The notes beneath the pieces are model-generated. The model did not search any database. It worked only from the letters and a program-made list of their open reading frames with translations, and was not told where the DNA came from. Below are positions 1 to 7,602 of a stretch of 15,643 nucleotides of DNA, in pieces; the first letter of the stretch is position 1; each line of letters begins with the position of its first letter. The translations under genes and the position numbers were made by a program. Source of the DNA: Deltaproteobacteria bacterium (GTDB lineage: Bacteria > Desulfobacterota > GWC2-55-46 > S146-70); assembly GCA_015492395.1 (NCBI GenBank), contig WGFD01000138.1:1-15643 (forward strand). The letters are read 5' to 3'.

Positions 1-731
1 GCCTTAATACTGTTGAAAAAATATATAATTTTGGGTATGATCAAAAACGGTTGAGCGCCGACATCCTCGAATGTATACGGAACTTAACCGTAGTCAAGGT
101 GTTAGGTGTGGATGGAGTGGTGGTTGGCCTCCCTGACAGTGAGCTGGAAACACTGAGGGAGTTGACGGATTCGGTTGACCTGTACCGCCTCCATATGATC
201 TTCGACTTAATGGCCAGGTGTCATGAAGATATCTCCAGGTCGGCGTTTCCCAGATTTCTGCTGGAAATGACACTCCTGAAGGCCAGCCATATCGAAGACG
301 TCAAACCGTTAGCCGGCATCATTAAGGAATTGGAAGAGCTGCGAAGCGGGACGAACGGTAGTGCGTATGTTTCCCATGAGGCCGGCCCCCCGGTTTCAAC
401 AACAGAGTCTTTTAGTAGGATGGGGTTGCTTGAGTTTATCAAGGGGAAGAGGAGGCACCTGGCCTCTTGTCTGGATGGGGCTAAGGTTTCGTATGACGGG
501 AGCGATGTCAATATTGAGGTGAATAAGGGTGTATACAGCTATGTCATGGACAATAAAGCCGATCTGAATATCCTCTGCGGCGAGTTTTTTAATAGTGAAG
601 TCAATATTAATATAGGGGTTGGCAAGGCCGGGGAGGAGCCGGAAAACGGAGTTGCAGATGCCTTGGTGAAGGAGGCGGTACGTATCTTCAATGGTAAGGT
701 CATAGATAGACGCAGGAGGACAGATGTCTAA
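1..731 (+). CDS. dnaX: DNA polymerase III subunit gamma/tau, C-terminal part (5' end outside window)
   Basis: This is the 3' part of the clamp-loader ATPase gene. The frame is open from the window edge (first full codon at 3), so the TTG at 51 is internal and not a start. The first codons read like the DnaX domain III stretch around a 'fGyD' motif. A helical segment follows (ECIRNLTVVKV, then LRELTDSVDLYRLHMIFDLM and PRFLLEMTLLKAS), which is typical of the gamma/tau oligomerisation domain. The remaining roughly 130 residues are a less conserved tau-type tail with a final helix and basic end. The ATPase domain, Walker motifs and zinc finger lie upstream of the window. The gene overlaps ybaB by 8 bp, so the two are probably translationally coupled. 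The dnaX-ybaB-recR order is a common bacterial arrangement and supports the call. Confidence 0.88.
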   Translation, partial: LNTVEKIYNFGYDQKRLSADILECIRNLTVVKVLGVDGVVVGLPDSELETLRELTDSVDLYRLHMIFDLMARCHEDISRSAFPRFLLEMTLLKASHIEDVKPLAGIIKELEELRSGTNGSAYVSHEAGPPVSTTESFSRMGLLEFIKGKRRHLASCLDGAKVSYDGSDVNIEVNKGVYSYVMDNKADLNILCGEFFNSEVNINIGVGKAGEEPENGVADALVKEAVRIFNGKVIDRRRRTDV

Positions 732-1044
732 ACAAATCGGAAACATTATGAAGCAGGCCCAGAAGATGCAGGAGAGGCTCGCTGAGATACAAAAGGAAGT
801 ATCTCAGAAGACGGTCGATGCCTCTTCCGGCGGCGGTATGGTGACGGCGACTGTTAACGGCAAGCAGGAGTTGGTTTCTTTGAGGATAGACCCGTCTGTG
901 GTGGACCCGGGAGATGTCGAGATGTTGCAGGACCTTATAGTAGCCGCGGTGAACGAGGCGTTAAGATGCTCACAGAAGATGCTTTCGGACGAGATGGCCA
1001 AGGTGACCGGAGGACTTGGACTTAATATTCCGGGACTTTTTTAA
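724..1044 (+). CDS. ybaB: YbaB/EbfC family nucleoid-associated protein
   Basis: A 106-residue protein of the usual length for this family of small dimeric DNA-binding, nucleoid-associated proteins. The N-terminal helix is Met/Gln/Lys-rich (IMKQAQKMQERLAEIQKEV). It is followed by the family's glycine-containing beta segment (SSGGGMVTATVNGKQELVSLRIDPSVVD) and the C-terminal helix with 'LIVAAVNEAL', ending in GGLGLNIPGLF. A strong Shine-Dalgarno AGGAGGA at 714-720 precedes the ATG and lies inside the end of dnaX. The gene sits between dnaX and recR, its usual place. recR begins only 4 bp after its stop. Confidence 0.95.
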   Translation: MSKQIGNIMKQAQKMQERLAEIQKEVSQKTVDASSGGGMVTATVNGKQELVSLRIDPSVVDPGDVEMLQDLIVAAVNEALRCSQKMLSDEMAKVTGGLGLNIPGLF

Positions 1045-1048
1045 AGAC

Positions 1049-1645
1049 ATGGTCTACCCCCAGTCTATTGAGAACCTGATAAGAGGCTTGAGCAAGCTTC
1101 CCGGTATAGGCGAGAAGTCGGCCACGAGATTGGCGTTCTATGTGCTGAATGCGCCCAGTGAGTATGCCAACGCCCTGGCCAAGTGCCTGGTTGATGTGAA
1201 AGAGAAGGTCAGGTACTGTACCGAGTGCTTCAATCTCTCGGATCTGGCCCCGTGCAGGATATGTGCCGATGGCTCAAGGGACGGTGCGGTGATATGTGTT
1301 GTGGAAGGTGTGAAGGATTTAGCTGCTATCGAGGATATGGGCGGATATAGAGGAAGGTATCATGTGCTTCATGGCAGCCTCTCCCCCCTTAAAGGGGTCG
1401 GACCGGCTGATATCAGGATAGGGGAACTGGAATCCAGGGTAAAGGGAGGGGGGGTAAAGGAGATTATTCTGGCAACAAGTCCTGACATGGAAGGGGAGGC
1501 GACGGCCTTATACATTACAAGGCTGTTGAAGCCCGAGGGGGTCAAGATGACGAGGATAGCTACTGGCATACCTGTCGGGGCGGAACTCGAGTATATGGAC
1601 GGCATGACGATAGGCAGGGCATTTGAGGGCAGGAGAGAGGTGTAG
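1049..1645 (+). CDS. recR: Recombination mediator protein RecR
   Basis: RecR works with RecF and RecO to load RecA at single-strand gaps. The protein is 198 residues, the normal length. The N-terminal helix-hairpin-helix is visible as LIRGLSKLPGIGEKSATRLAF (residues about 10-30). The zinc finger has C57, C60, C69 and C72. A Toprim domain starts at VVEGVKDLAAIE (about residue 84) and continues through HVLHGSLSPLKGVGP and the SPDMEGEATALY segment. The C-terminal part has IATGIPVGAELEYMD. I chose ATG 1049, 4 bp after the ybaB stop, because the protein then begins MVYPQSIENLI as in the family. A TTG at 1016 would add 11 non-homologous residues and overlap ybaB. No strong Shine-Dalgarno is visible, so coupling to ybaB is likely. 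Confidence 0.95.
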   Translation: MVYPQSIENLIRGLSKLPGIGEKSATRLAFYVLNAPSEYANALAKCLVDVKEKVRYCTECFNLSDLAPCRICADGSRDGAVICVVEGVKDLAAIEDMGGYRGRYHVLHGSLSPLKGVGPADIRIGELESRVKGGGVKEIILATSPDMEGEATALYITRLLKPEGVKMTRIATGIPVGAELEYMDGMTIGRAFEGRREV

Positions 1646-1670
1646 TATACTCTGGTTAACGGTCCAAACG

Positions 1671-1856
1671 TGATAAGGTAGTAAAAAGTCGGAAACAGGG
1701 ATGGCGCAGTAAAAGCTCCAAATGAAAGGCAGGCGAGTTCCGAGGAATGCCTGTCTGCCGTGTCGCAGGCAGGGGCATACTTATGAGGTTGAGGTGCGCT
1801 GCAACGATGAAGGATGAAACACAACACGGCAGATGAATTTTTTTACGAAGCAGTCA
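1671..1856. repeat. Repeat A, copy 1 (decayed MITE-like interspersed repeat)
   Basis: A non-coding element between recR and porG that aligns along most of its length with 9924-10076. Shared blocks include GTAAAAAGTC near the left end, CAGTAA and AGCTCC, CCGAGGAATG, GCAGGCAGG, GAAGGATGAA, CACAACAC, GCAGATGAA, and ACGAAG near the right end. The left terminal repeat has degenerated (TGATAAGGTAGTAAAAAGT against TGACGGCTTCGTAAAAAGT in copy 2), while the right end keeps TTTTTTACGAAGCAGTCA. About 30 bp between GCAGGCAGG and GAAGGATGAA (roughly 1786-1815) are absent from copy 2. It occupies most of the 233-bp gap 1646-1878. The promoter for the por genes, if there is one, should lie in or beside it, but I cannot point to one. 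Confidence 0.75.
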
Positions 1857-1878
1857 AATGTAACTTGTGAGGTGATAT

Positions 1879-2460
1879 ATGGGTGATTATATAGAAGTAC
1901 GCTGGCATGGAAGGGCTCAGCAGGGAGTGGTAACGGCGGCCAAGGTCCTTGGTGAGGCCGCCCTCATGATGGGTAAATTTGTACAGGCCTTCCCAGAGTT
2001 CGGGCCGGAGAGAATGGGCGCCCCCGTGAGGGCCTACAACAGGATAAGCGACGAACCTATCAGGCTGCATGGTCAGGTAACGAACCCAAGTATAGTCCTG
2101 ATAGTTGATCCTACATTGATAGGTACCGTTGACCCCTGTGAAGGCACGCCTGAGGACGGTGTCTTTATAATCAATACGCCGGCAGGCGCCGCCGTGATGC
2201 GGGACAAACTTGGTCTCGCCGGGAAAGGACAAGCCAAGGTATATACGGTAGATGCCTCAAAGATATCTACGGAGTCTATAGGAAGGCACATTCCAAATAC
2301 GTCTATGCTCGGAGCCCTGGCAAAGGTCACCGGCGTGGTCGATCTGGATTCGTTGCTGGACGACTTCAAGGAGAACTACTCCAAGAAGTACAGTAGTAAG
2401 GTGATAGAAGGCAATCTGGAGGCTATAAGGCGAGGCTTCGAAGAAGTAAAGGGGGAGTAA
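1879..2460 (+). CDS. porG: 2-oxoacid (probably pyruvate):ferredoxin oxidoreductase, gamma subunit
   Basis: The gamma subunit of the four-subunit CoA-acylating 2-oxoacid:ferredoxin oxidoreductase, which converts a 2-oxoacid plus CoA to acyl-CoA, CO2 and reduced ferredoxin in the cytoplasm. It is 193 residues long, with the family opening EVRWHGRAQQGVVTAAKVL. This is followed by FPEFGPERMGAPVRAYNRISD, the VDPTLI strand, and a C-terminal domain with TSMLGALAKVTGVVDLDSL. A Shine-Dalgarno-like GAGGTGA at 1869-1875 precedes the ATG closely. The stop overlaps the porD start by one base (TAATG), so the four subunits are probably made in fixed ratio. Substrate identity (pyruvate or another 2-oxoacid) is not certain from sequence alone. 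Confidence 0.9.
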   Translation: MGDYIEVRWHGRAQQGVVTAAKVLGEAALMMGKFVQAFPEFGPERMGAPVRAYNRISDEPIRLHGQVTNPSIVLIVDPTLIGTVDPCEGTPEDGVFIINTPAGAAVMRDKLGLAGKGQAKVYTVDASKISTESIGRHIPNTSMLGALAKVTGVVDLDSLLDDFKENYSKKYSSKVIEGNLEAIRRGFEEVKGE

Positions 2461-2768
2461 TGAGTGAGAAAGAGGAGAAAAAAAAGGGATGGAAAGACCT
2501 CCCTATCGGCGGAGTGCTACTAATTCCCGGCAGCGCGCACGACTACTCGACCGGGGGCTGGCGGAAATTCAGGCCGATACTCGATGAGGAGAAGTGTACG
2601 GATTGCAAGATATGCTGGGTTATGTGTCCCGACTCCGCGGTCAAGGTGGAGGACGGCAAGATGGTTGGTTTTGACCTTGAGCACTGCAAAGGCTGCGGCA
2701 TATGCGCGGTTGAGTGCCCTGACAAGGTGAAGGCCATAACTATGGTTGAAGAAGAGGAGAATAAGTAA
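2460..2768 (+). CDS. porD: 2-oxoacid (probably pyruvate):ferredoxin oxidoreductase, delta subunit (2x[4Fe-4S] ferredoxin)
   Basis: The electron-transfer subunit of the complex, 102 residues. Two complete [4Fe-4S] motifs are visible: C46, C49, C52 with C56 (CTDCKICWVMCPD) and C76, C79, C82 with C86 (CKGCGICAVECPD). The N-terminal segment with WKDLPIGGVLLIPGS and TGGWRKFRP is the extension typical of POR delta subunits and distinguishes it from a free ferredoxin. It is joined to porG and porA by 1-nt TAATG overlaps on both sides, in the order gamma-delta-alpha-beta. It should carry electrons from the beta-subunit cluster to soluble ferredoxin. Confidence 0.93.
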   Translation: MSEKEEKKKGWKDLPIGGVLLIPGSAHDYSTGGWRKFRPILDEEKCTDCKICWVMCPDSAVKVEDGKMVGFDLEHCKGCGICAVECPDKVKAITMVEEEENK

Positions 2769-3970
2769 TGGCTGTAGAAGAGAAGAACACCCGTTGTCAG
2801 GTTGGGCTTACCGGCAATTCCGCCGTGGCGTACGCGATGAAACAGATCAATCCGGATGTCGTTGCGGCCTATCCGATAACCCCTTCGACGGGGGTTATGG
2901 AGGAGTTCTCGAGCTATCATGCGGATGGCAAGGTGGATACGGAACTCATAACGGTAGAGAGCGAACACTCGGCCATGAGTGCATGCGTAGGGGCGGCCGC
3001 CGCTGGGGCGAGGGTCATGACGGCGACCTCATCGCAGGGGCTTGCACTTATGTGGGAAGTCCTCTATATCGCATCGGGGATGAGGTTGCCAATAGTGCTT
3101 GCCTGTGTAAACAGGGCCCTTTCAGCACCCATCAATATCCACTGTGACCATTCGGACTCTATGGGGGCGAGGGATTCCGGCTGGATACAGCTCTATTCGG
3201 AGACGGTGCAGGAGGCATACGATAATATGCTACAGGCCGTCAGGATCGCTGAACACCCTGATGTGCTCTTACCTGTCATGATTTGCCTTGATGGTTTCAT
3301 AACCAGCCATGCAATCGAGAATCTCTGTACGCTGAGTGATTCGGAGATAAAGGAGTTTATAGGGCAGTACAAGCCGAGGCATTCACTGCTTGATACAGAT
3401 AACCCGGTGACCTTCGGGGCCCTGACTCTCCAGGACAACTACATCGAGATCAAGAGGCAACAGTCACAGGCTATGGATATGGCCAAAGACGTGATCCTGA
3501 GTGTGGGTAAGGACTTCGAGGACAGCTTTGGGAGGGAGTACGGATTTCTTGAGAGCTACAGGATGGAAGGAGCCGACGTCGCCATTGTAATACTGAGTTC
3601 CGCTGCCGGCACTACAAAGGTTGCCGTCGATGAATTGAGAAGGAGTGGCAAGAATGTGGGTCTGGTAAGGCCAAGGGTCTTCAGGCCGTTTCCCTATAAA
3701 GAACTGTCGGAGGAGCTCAAGGGTGTAAAGGCGGTGGCTGTACTGGACAGGGTGGACTCAATGAGCTCTTTTGGCGGCCCCCTATTTGTCGAGACAAGGT
3801 CGGCAATGTACGGCCTCGAAAACGCACCGGCGGTGATAGGCCGTGTCTTCGGACTCGGGGGCAGGGACTACAGGGTCGCGGATGCCGTTGATGTATTTGA
3901 ACTTCTGCTTAACATAAAAGACACCGGTAATGTGGATAAAGTCGTCGACTATATAACAGTGAGGGAATAA
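2768..3970 (+). CDS. porA: 2-oxoacid (probably pyruvate):ferredoxin oxidoreductase, alpha subunit
   Basis: A 400-residue alpha subunit holding the pyrimidine-binding and CoA-side domains. Visible signatures are GNSAVAYAMKQINPDVVAAYPITPST (residues about 16-41), the VESEHSAM motif with a Glu expected to activate thiamine diphosphate (residues 63-70), and TATSSQGLALM. NRALSAPINIHCDHSD follows, whose Arg and Asn are placed like substrate-binding residues of PORs. The C-terminal transketolase-like domain includes LSSAAGTTKVAVDELR and VGLVRPRVFRPFP, followed by the LDRVDS segment. TAATG overlaps link it to porD and porB. The length suits the four-subunit type, not the fused single-chain enzyme. 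Confidence 0.93.
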   Translation: MAVEEKNTRCQVGLTGNSAVAYAMKQINPDVVAAYPITPSTGVMEEFSSYHADGKVDTELITVESEHSAMSACVGAAAAGARVMTATSSQGLALMWEVLYIASGMRLPIVLACVNRALSAPINIHCDHSDSMGARDSGWIQLYSETVQEAYDNMLQAVRIAEHPDVLLPVMICLDGFITSHAIENLCTLSDSEIKEFIGQYKPRHSLLDTDNPVTFGALTLQDNYIEIKRQQSQAMDMAKDVILSVGKDFEDSFGREYGFLESYRMEGADVAIVILSSAAGTTKVAVDELRRSGKNVGLVRPRVFRPFPYKELSEELKGVKAVAVLDRVDSMSSFGGPLFVETRSAMYGLENAPAVIGRVFGLGGRDYRVADAVDVFELLLNIKDTGNVDKVVDYITVRE

Positions 3971-4896
3971 TGGCTACATTAAAGGAGCTTGCGCAAAAGG
4001 AAGAACTCTTTTCAGGCGGGCACAGACTGTGCGCCGGGTGCGGCATACCGCCTATCGTGAGGTTGATTCTCCGATCTACCTCCGCCGGCATAGTGGCAAC
4101 TACAGCTACAGGGTGCCTTGAGGTTGGTACCAGCATATACCCCTATACCTCCTGGCGTATACCCTGGATACACTCCGCATTCGAAAACGCGGCGTCAACT
4201 ATAAGTGGTGTTGAGGCCGCCTATAAGGCCTTAAAGAGAAAGGGAAATGTTGAGAAGGAGACTAAGTTCATTGCCTTTGGAGGTGATGGCGGTACGTACG
4301 ATATAGGATTCCAGGCCCTCTCCGGGGCACTGGAAAGGGGGCACTCTTTTCTCTACGTGTGTTATGACAACGGGGCATACATGAATACAGGGATACAGCG
4401 TTCCAGCGCCACTCCTTACGGCGGAAATACCACCACGTCGCCTGCGGGGGAGGTCGTTCCCGGCAAGCAGCAGTGGCGCAAGGATCTGACAAGGATCGTC
4501 GTTGCACATAATATACAGTATGTTGCGCAGGCATCCCCCCATAACTGGTCGGATCTTTCCAAAAAGACTGAGAAGGCCCTTAAAGTCGATGGCCCGAGTT
4601 TCATGAATATACTCTCGCCATGTCCTCTGGGATGGTATACGAAGAGTGAGGATTCAATGGGCCTTGCAAAGCTTGCCGTCGATACATGTTATTGGCCGCT
4701 CTATGAAGTCGATAATGGAGTGTTGAAAGTCAACTATAAACCTAAAGAAAAAAAGCCCGTTGCCGATTGGTTAAAGGTGCAGGGACGTTTCAAACACCTC
4801 TTTAAACCGGGGAATGAAGGGATATTGAAGGAATTCCAGGAAAGGGTGGACGAAGAGTGGGAGAGGCTCCTGGAAAGGGATGGAAAACATATGTAG
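3970..4896 (+). CDS. porB: 2-oxoacid (probably pyruvate):ferredoxin oxidoreductase, beta subunit (TPP-binding)
   Basis: A 308-residue catalytic beta subunit that binds thiamine diphosphate and one [4Fe-4S] cluster. The four expected cluster ligands are present: C21 and C24 (LCAGCGIPP), C49 (TTATGCLEVG) and C218 (LSPCPLGW). The TPP/Mg2+ motif is GGDGGTYDIGFQAL (residues about 104-117) with YDNGAYMNTG (132-141). PYTSWRIPWIHSAFENAAS is the usual family segment. Its ATG overlaps the porA stop by 1 nt. It is the last gene of the por set; mglB follows after 61 bp, so readthrough into mglBA is possible. With ferredoxin of low potential the enzyme can also fix CO2 in the reductive direction, but nothing here shows which direction is used. 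Confidence 0.93.
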   Translation: MATLKELAQKEELFSGGHRLCAGCGIPPIVRLILRSTSAGIVATTATGCLEVGTSIYPYTSWRIPWIHSAFENAASTISGVEAAYKALKRKGNVEKETKFIAFGGDGGTYDIGFQALSGALERGHSFLYVCYDNGAYMNTGIQRSSATPYGGNTTTSPAGEVVPGKQQWRKDLTRIVVAHNIQYVAQASPHNWSDLSKKTEKALKVDGPSFMNILSPCPLGWYTKSEDSMGLAKLAVDTCYWPLYEVDNGVLKVNYKPKEKKPVADWLKVQGRFKHLFKPGNEGILKEFQERVDEEWERLLERDGKHM

Positions 4897-4945
4897 GGCC
4901 TTGGAGGATGCTCATCTTGGATAATCCCGCGTGTTCGAGAGTCGC

Positions 4946-4950
4946 AGGAG
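4946..4950 (+). promoter_or_regulatory. Ribosome binding site that sets the mglB start
   Basis: AGGAG lies 7 nt before the ATG at 4958. The longer reading from GTG 4931 has no such site and adds nine residues unlike the family. The next in-frame ATG (4979) lacks a site at proper spacing. I therefore place the mglB start at 4958. Confidence 0.7.
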
Positions 4951-4957
4951 TCTGACT

Positions 4958-5440
4958 ATGCAAAAAAGTTCCTTCGTAATGTTCGAGAATGAGTTCAAGC
5001 AGATAAATGAACTCATTAATAAGCTGGTCCGTGAGGCCAATGCCAAGGCCGTCTTTCTTGTGGATAAAGATGGACAACTCATTACGGCAAGCGGAGAGAC
5101 AAATAATATAGACAGCACATCACTTGCTTCACTCACGGCCGGTAATATAGCGGCCACAGGGGGACTCGCAAAACTGATTGGCGAAAAAGAGTTTTCCATA
5201 CTGTTCCATGAGGGTGAGAAGGATAATATCCACATATCTATCGTCGGCCAGAGAGTAATACTGGTTGTTATCTTCGATGAACGGTCGTCTCTCGGTCTCG
5301 TAAGGCTTAGGGTGAAAAAGATCAGCGACGAATTAGGGTCTATTATAGACAAGTTGGCTGACAAAGTGGATGCCGCGGCACCCCAGGATGGTCTCCTCAC
5401 GGAGATAACGGACGATGACATCGACAAACTCTTTGGATAA
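4958..5440 (+). CDS. mglB: Roadblock/LC7 domain protein, MglB-like GTPase regulator
   Basis: A 160-residue Roadblock-fold protein. The domain runs from FENEFKQINELINKLV through KAVFLVDKDGQLITASG and the conserved SLASLTAGNIAATGGLAKLIG helix, to IVGQRVILVVIFDERSSLGLVRLRV (residues about 8-120). The remaining tail is acidic and ends TDDDIDKLFG. In Myxococcus and Thermus, MglB homodimers act as the GTPase-activating partner of MglA. The adjacent mglA homologue, 18 bp downstream, makes that role very likely here. I see no transmembrane segment, so it should be cytoplasmic. The unusually acidic C-terminal tail may be a partner-binding element; that is inference. Confidence 0.88.
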   Translation: MQKSSFVMFENEFKQINELINKLVREANAKAVFLVDKDGQLITASGETNNIDSTSLASLTAGNIAATGGLAKLIGEKEFSILFHEGEKDNIHISIVGQRVILVVIFDERSSLGLVRLRVKKISDELGSIIDKLADKVDAAAPQDGLLTEITDDDIDKLFG

Positions 5441-5458
5441 GGAGAAAGGTCTTAATAC

Positions 5459-6046
5459 ATGTCTTTTATAAACTACGCCTCGAGAGAGATAAATTGCAAG
5501 ATAGTCTATTACGGACCTGGGCTATGCGGAAAGACCACAAACCTCCAGTATATCTACCAGAAGACCCGTCCGGAGTCCAAGGGCAAGATGATATCCCTTG
5601 CAACGGAGACAGAGAGGACCCTCTTCTTCGACTTCCTGCCTCTTGCACTCGGTGAGATTAAGGGTTTCAAGACCAGGTTTCACCTCTATACAGTCCCCGG
5701 ACAGATCTTCTATGATGCATCCAGGAAATTGATTCTCAAGGGTGTCGATGGCATCATATTCGTTGCGGATTCCCAGGTGGAGAGGATGGACGCCAATATC
5801 GAGAGCTTCGAGAACATGAAGATCAACCTTGAAGAACAGGGGTACAATCTGAGTAATATACCATATGTCGTGCAGTACAATAAAAGGGACCTGCCAAATG
5901 TCATACCTGTATCGGAGTTGAAGGAGATCCTGAATCCCGAGGGAGTACCTGACTTTGAATCGGTCGCAGCAAAGGGAATAGGAGTCTTCGAGGCGCTCAA
6001 GGCAGTCATAAAGCTGGTCCTTATTGAGCTCAAAAAAGGGACATAG
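5459..6046 (+). CDS. mglA: MglA-like small Ras-family GTPase
   Basis: A 195-residue bacterial Ras-like GTPase of the MglA group. The P-loop is GPGLCGKT (residues 19-26). Switch I has [10 protein letters not shown] with T54. G3 is the MglA-type TVPGQ (78-82), replacing DxxGQ. G4 is NKRD (141-144), and [20 protein letters not shown] forms the G5 and last helix. A good Shine-Dalgarno (AAGGAG, around 5440-5445) precedes the ATG. MglA proteins set cell polarity and motility in Myxococcus, with MglB as GAP, and are found in many non-gliding bacteria with unknown outputs. A cytochrome gene follows 8 bp after the stop, so the GTPase pair and the exported haem proteins may share a transcript. Confidence 0.93.
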   Translation: MSFINYASREINCKIVYYGPGLCGKTTNLQYIYQKTRPESKGKMISLATETERTLFFDFLPLALGEIKGFKTRFHLYTVPGQIFYDASRKLILKGVDGIIFVADSQVERMDANIESFENMKINLEEQGYNLSNIPYVVQYNKRDLPNVIPVSELKEILNPEGVPDFESVAAKGIGVFEALKAVIKLVLIELKKGT

Positions 6047-6054
6047 TCGCCGGG

Positions 6055-6507
6055 ATGTTTGGTCGCGCACTCTCCGTAAAGTCGGTATTTTCCTTGTTTT
6101 TGGCATCTTTTTCCCTTCTGATGTTTTTTTCTCCAACGAATGCCGCCGATCACTCCGAGGCTGCAAGGGTGGATGGCCGTGCTCTTTATATCCGGTGGTG
6201 CAGCCAGTGCCATGGTCTTAAGGGCAAGGGGGACGGTATAAACTCGACGCCCGACATGGCGATCAATCCCCGCAACCACACGGATGCATCCTTTATGTCT
6301 ACAAGGACCGATGCACAGTTCGCAGAGGTTATCAGGAGCGGAGGGCTCGGTATAAGCAAGTCGCCGCTCATGCCCCATTGGAGTGAGACTTTGACGGAGG
6401 CTGAGATCAAGGTTCTTGTGGCCTATCTACGTGAGCTTTGTAACTGCAAGTTCGAAGGAGTAGTATCCGACGAGAAGCTCAAAAGCGTAGATCCCGGCTT
6501 CAGGTGA
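6055..6507 (+). CDS. Exported monohaem class I cytochrome c
   Basis: A 150-residue protein with a Sec signal peptide: short positive N-terminus, hydrophobic stretch at about residues 11-25, and likely cleavage after SPTNA at about 30. The haem motif is C49-S-Q-C52-H53 in the setting GRALYIRWCSQCHGLKGKGDG, typical of class I cytochrome c. A probable axial methionine is M106 in SPLMPHW. The C-terminal helix ILxx-type segment (EAEIKVLVAYLRELC) completes the fold. The mature protein is about 120 residues and periplasmic. It starts 8 bp after mglA and its TGA overlaps the GTG of the next, also haem-binding, gene by 4 bp. The redox partner is unknown. It is related in general shape to small electron carriers and to cytochrome subunits of larger complexes. 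Confidence 0.87.
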   Translation: MFGRALSVKSVFSLFLASFSLLMFFSPTNAADHSEAARVDGRALYIRWCSQCHGLKGKGDGINSTPDMAINPRNHTDASFMSTRTDAQFAEVIRSGGLGISKSPLMPHWSETLTEAEIKVLVAYLRELCNCKFEGVVSDEKLKSVDPGFR

Positions 6508-7478
6508 CATCACGAAGGTCATACATACGGTCCATGGTAAGTGTCTTTAATACCGTTATCTTGGCGCTATTCCTGGTGTTGGCTGCGGCGGCGCATGCAG
6601 AGACCTGCCAGGACTGCCACAGGAACCCTAAGTATAAGAAGACGGACGTGGCGAGGCTGAAGGAGTGTCTGGCATGCCACGGCAGCGCTGGCCATCCATA
6701 TAAGAGTGTGAATGGTGGAGTGGCGGTGGCGGCGGCGGAAGTCGCCGATGATATCTCCCGCCGGACACCTCCGGTGAATGCAGCCAGTGAACCCGCTCTG
6801 GAGGAGATGGTGCTTATCCCGGAAGGGGAATTCATCATGGGTACCGACGACAGATTGAGGGATGAGAAACCGGCGTACGCGACCTACATAGACGCATTCT
6901 ATATGGACAGGTTTGAGGTCACAAACGAGGACTATAAGAGGTTTGTGGATAGTACGGGCCGTCAACCTCCGGATAACTGGGAGGATGGTGACTATCCACA
7001 GGGAAAAGGAGACCACCCCGTCATATTTGTAGGTTGGAATGATGCCTACGACTATTGCAGTTGGGCCGGCAAGAGGCTGCCGAGGGAGTCCGAGTGGGAG
7101 AAGGCGGCCAGGGGGACGGACGGGCGGATATATCCGTGGGGCGACGAGTGGGATATGGAAAAGTCCAATAACCCGCTCAGGGGGCACGAGGGTACAATGC
7201 CGGTCGGTTCTTTTGAGGCCGGCAGGAGTCCGTACGGTCTCTATGACATGAGCGGCAACGTATGGGAATGGGTTGATGACTACTACCTGCCGCATCCGGG
7301 ATCGGATTACGTAAGCCCAGAGTTCGGTGTAAAGTACAGGCTGTTAAAGGGCGGTTCCTGGTGGGACTGCATGTTTTATAACTGCGGGATATCAGCGCCT
7401 GTTTACAACAGGGCGTTCTTCGATGCCTCCACCAAGAATGACAGCTTCGGCTTCAGGTGCGCCGCGGATGCGGAGTGA
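6504..7478 (+). CDS. Exported dihaem CXXCH protein fused to a SUMF1/FGE-sulfatase domain
   Basis: A 324-residue fusion. Signal peptide residues 1-32 (basic MTSRRSYIR, hydrophobic core, cut near AAHA). Then two haem motifs, C35-Q-D-C38-H39 and C55-L-A-C58-H59, in a small dihaem segment of about 35 residues. An Ala/Pro-rich linker (about 70-100) leads to a complete SUMF1 domain (about 101-323). Its hallmarks are MVLIPEGEFIMG, DRFEVTNEDYKRFV, HPVIFVGWNDAYDYCSWAGKRLP, ESEWEKAARG, YPWGDEW, YGLYDMSGNVWEW, LLKGGSW and FGFRCAA. Unlike its three neighbours it has C289-x4-C294 just after GGS, close to the C-x4-C copper/catalytic pair of formylglycine-generating enzymes, though shifted by one residue. 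I chose GTG 6504, which overlaps the previous stop (GTGA), because an ATG at 6537 would remove the basic N-region. The gene sits with an exported cytochrome upstream, and its product should be periplasmic. Confidence 0.85.
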   Translation: MTSRRSYIRSMVSVFNTVILALFLVLAAAAHAETCQDCHRNPKYKKTDVARLKECLACHGSAGHPYKSVNGGVAVAAAEVADDISRRTPPVNAASEPALEEMVLIPEGEFIMGTDDRLRDEKPAYATYIDAFYMDRFEVTNEDYKRFVDSTGRQPPDNWEDGDYPQGKGDHPVIFVGWNDAYDYCSWAGKRLPRESEWEKAARGTDGRIYPWGDEWDMEKSNNPLRGHEGTMPVGSFEAGRSPYGLYDMSGNVWEWVDDYYLPHPGSDYVSPEFGVKYRLLKGGSWWDCMFYNCGISAPVYNRAFFDASTKNDSFGFRCAADAE

Positions 7479-7602
7479 CGCATCTTTTCCCGCCCCTTGT
7501 TGCAATGCGCTTCGATAAATCTTCAATTTTGCCGCTCGATAGTATAGAATAGTCGCCTATGAAGGAATTCCTCCGAATGAGACAGATTGGGTCATCCTGG
7601 TA

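Noticed and set aside
51..731. A TTG start for dnaX at position 51
   Set aside because: The frame is open to the window edge, and the upstream codons read as DnaX sequence, so the gene is only cut by the window.
2746..3147. A 133-codon + strand frame inside porD/porA
   Set aside because: It lies in another frame of the clearly identified porA gene, and its translation has no recognisable family features.
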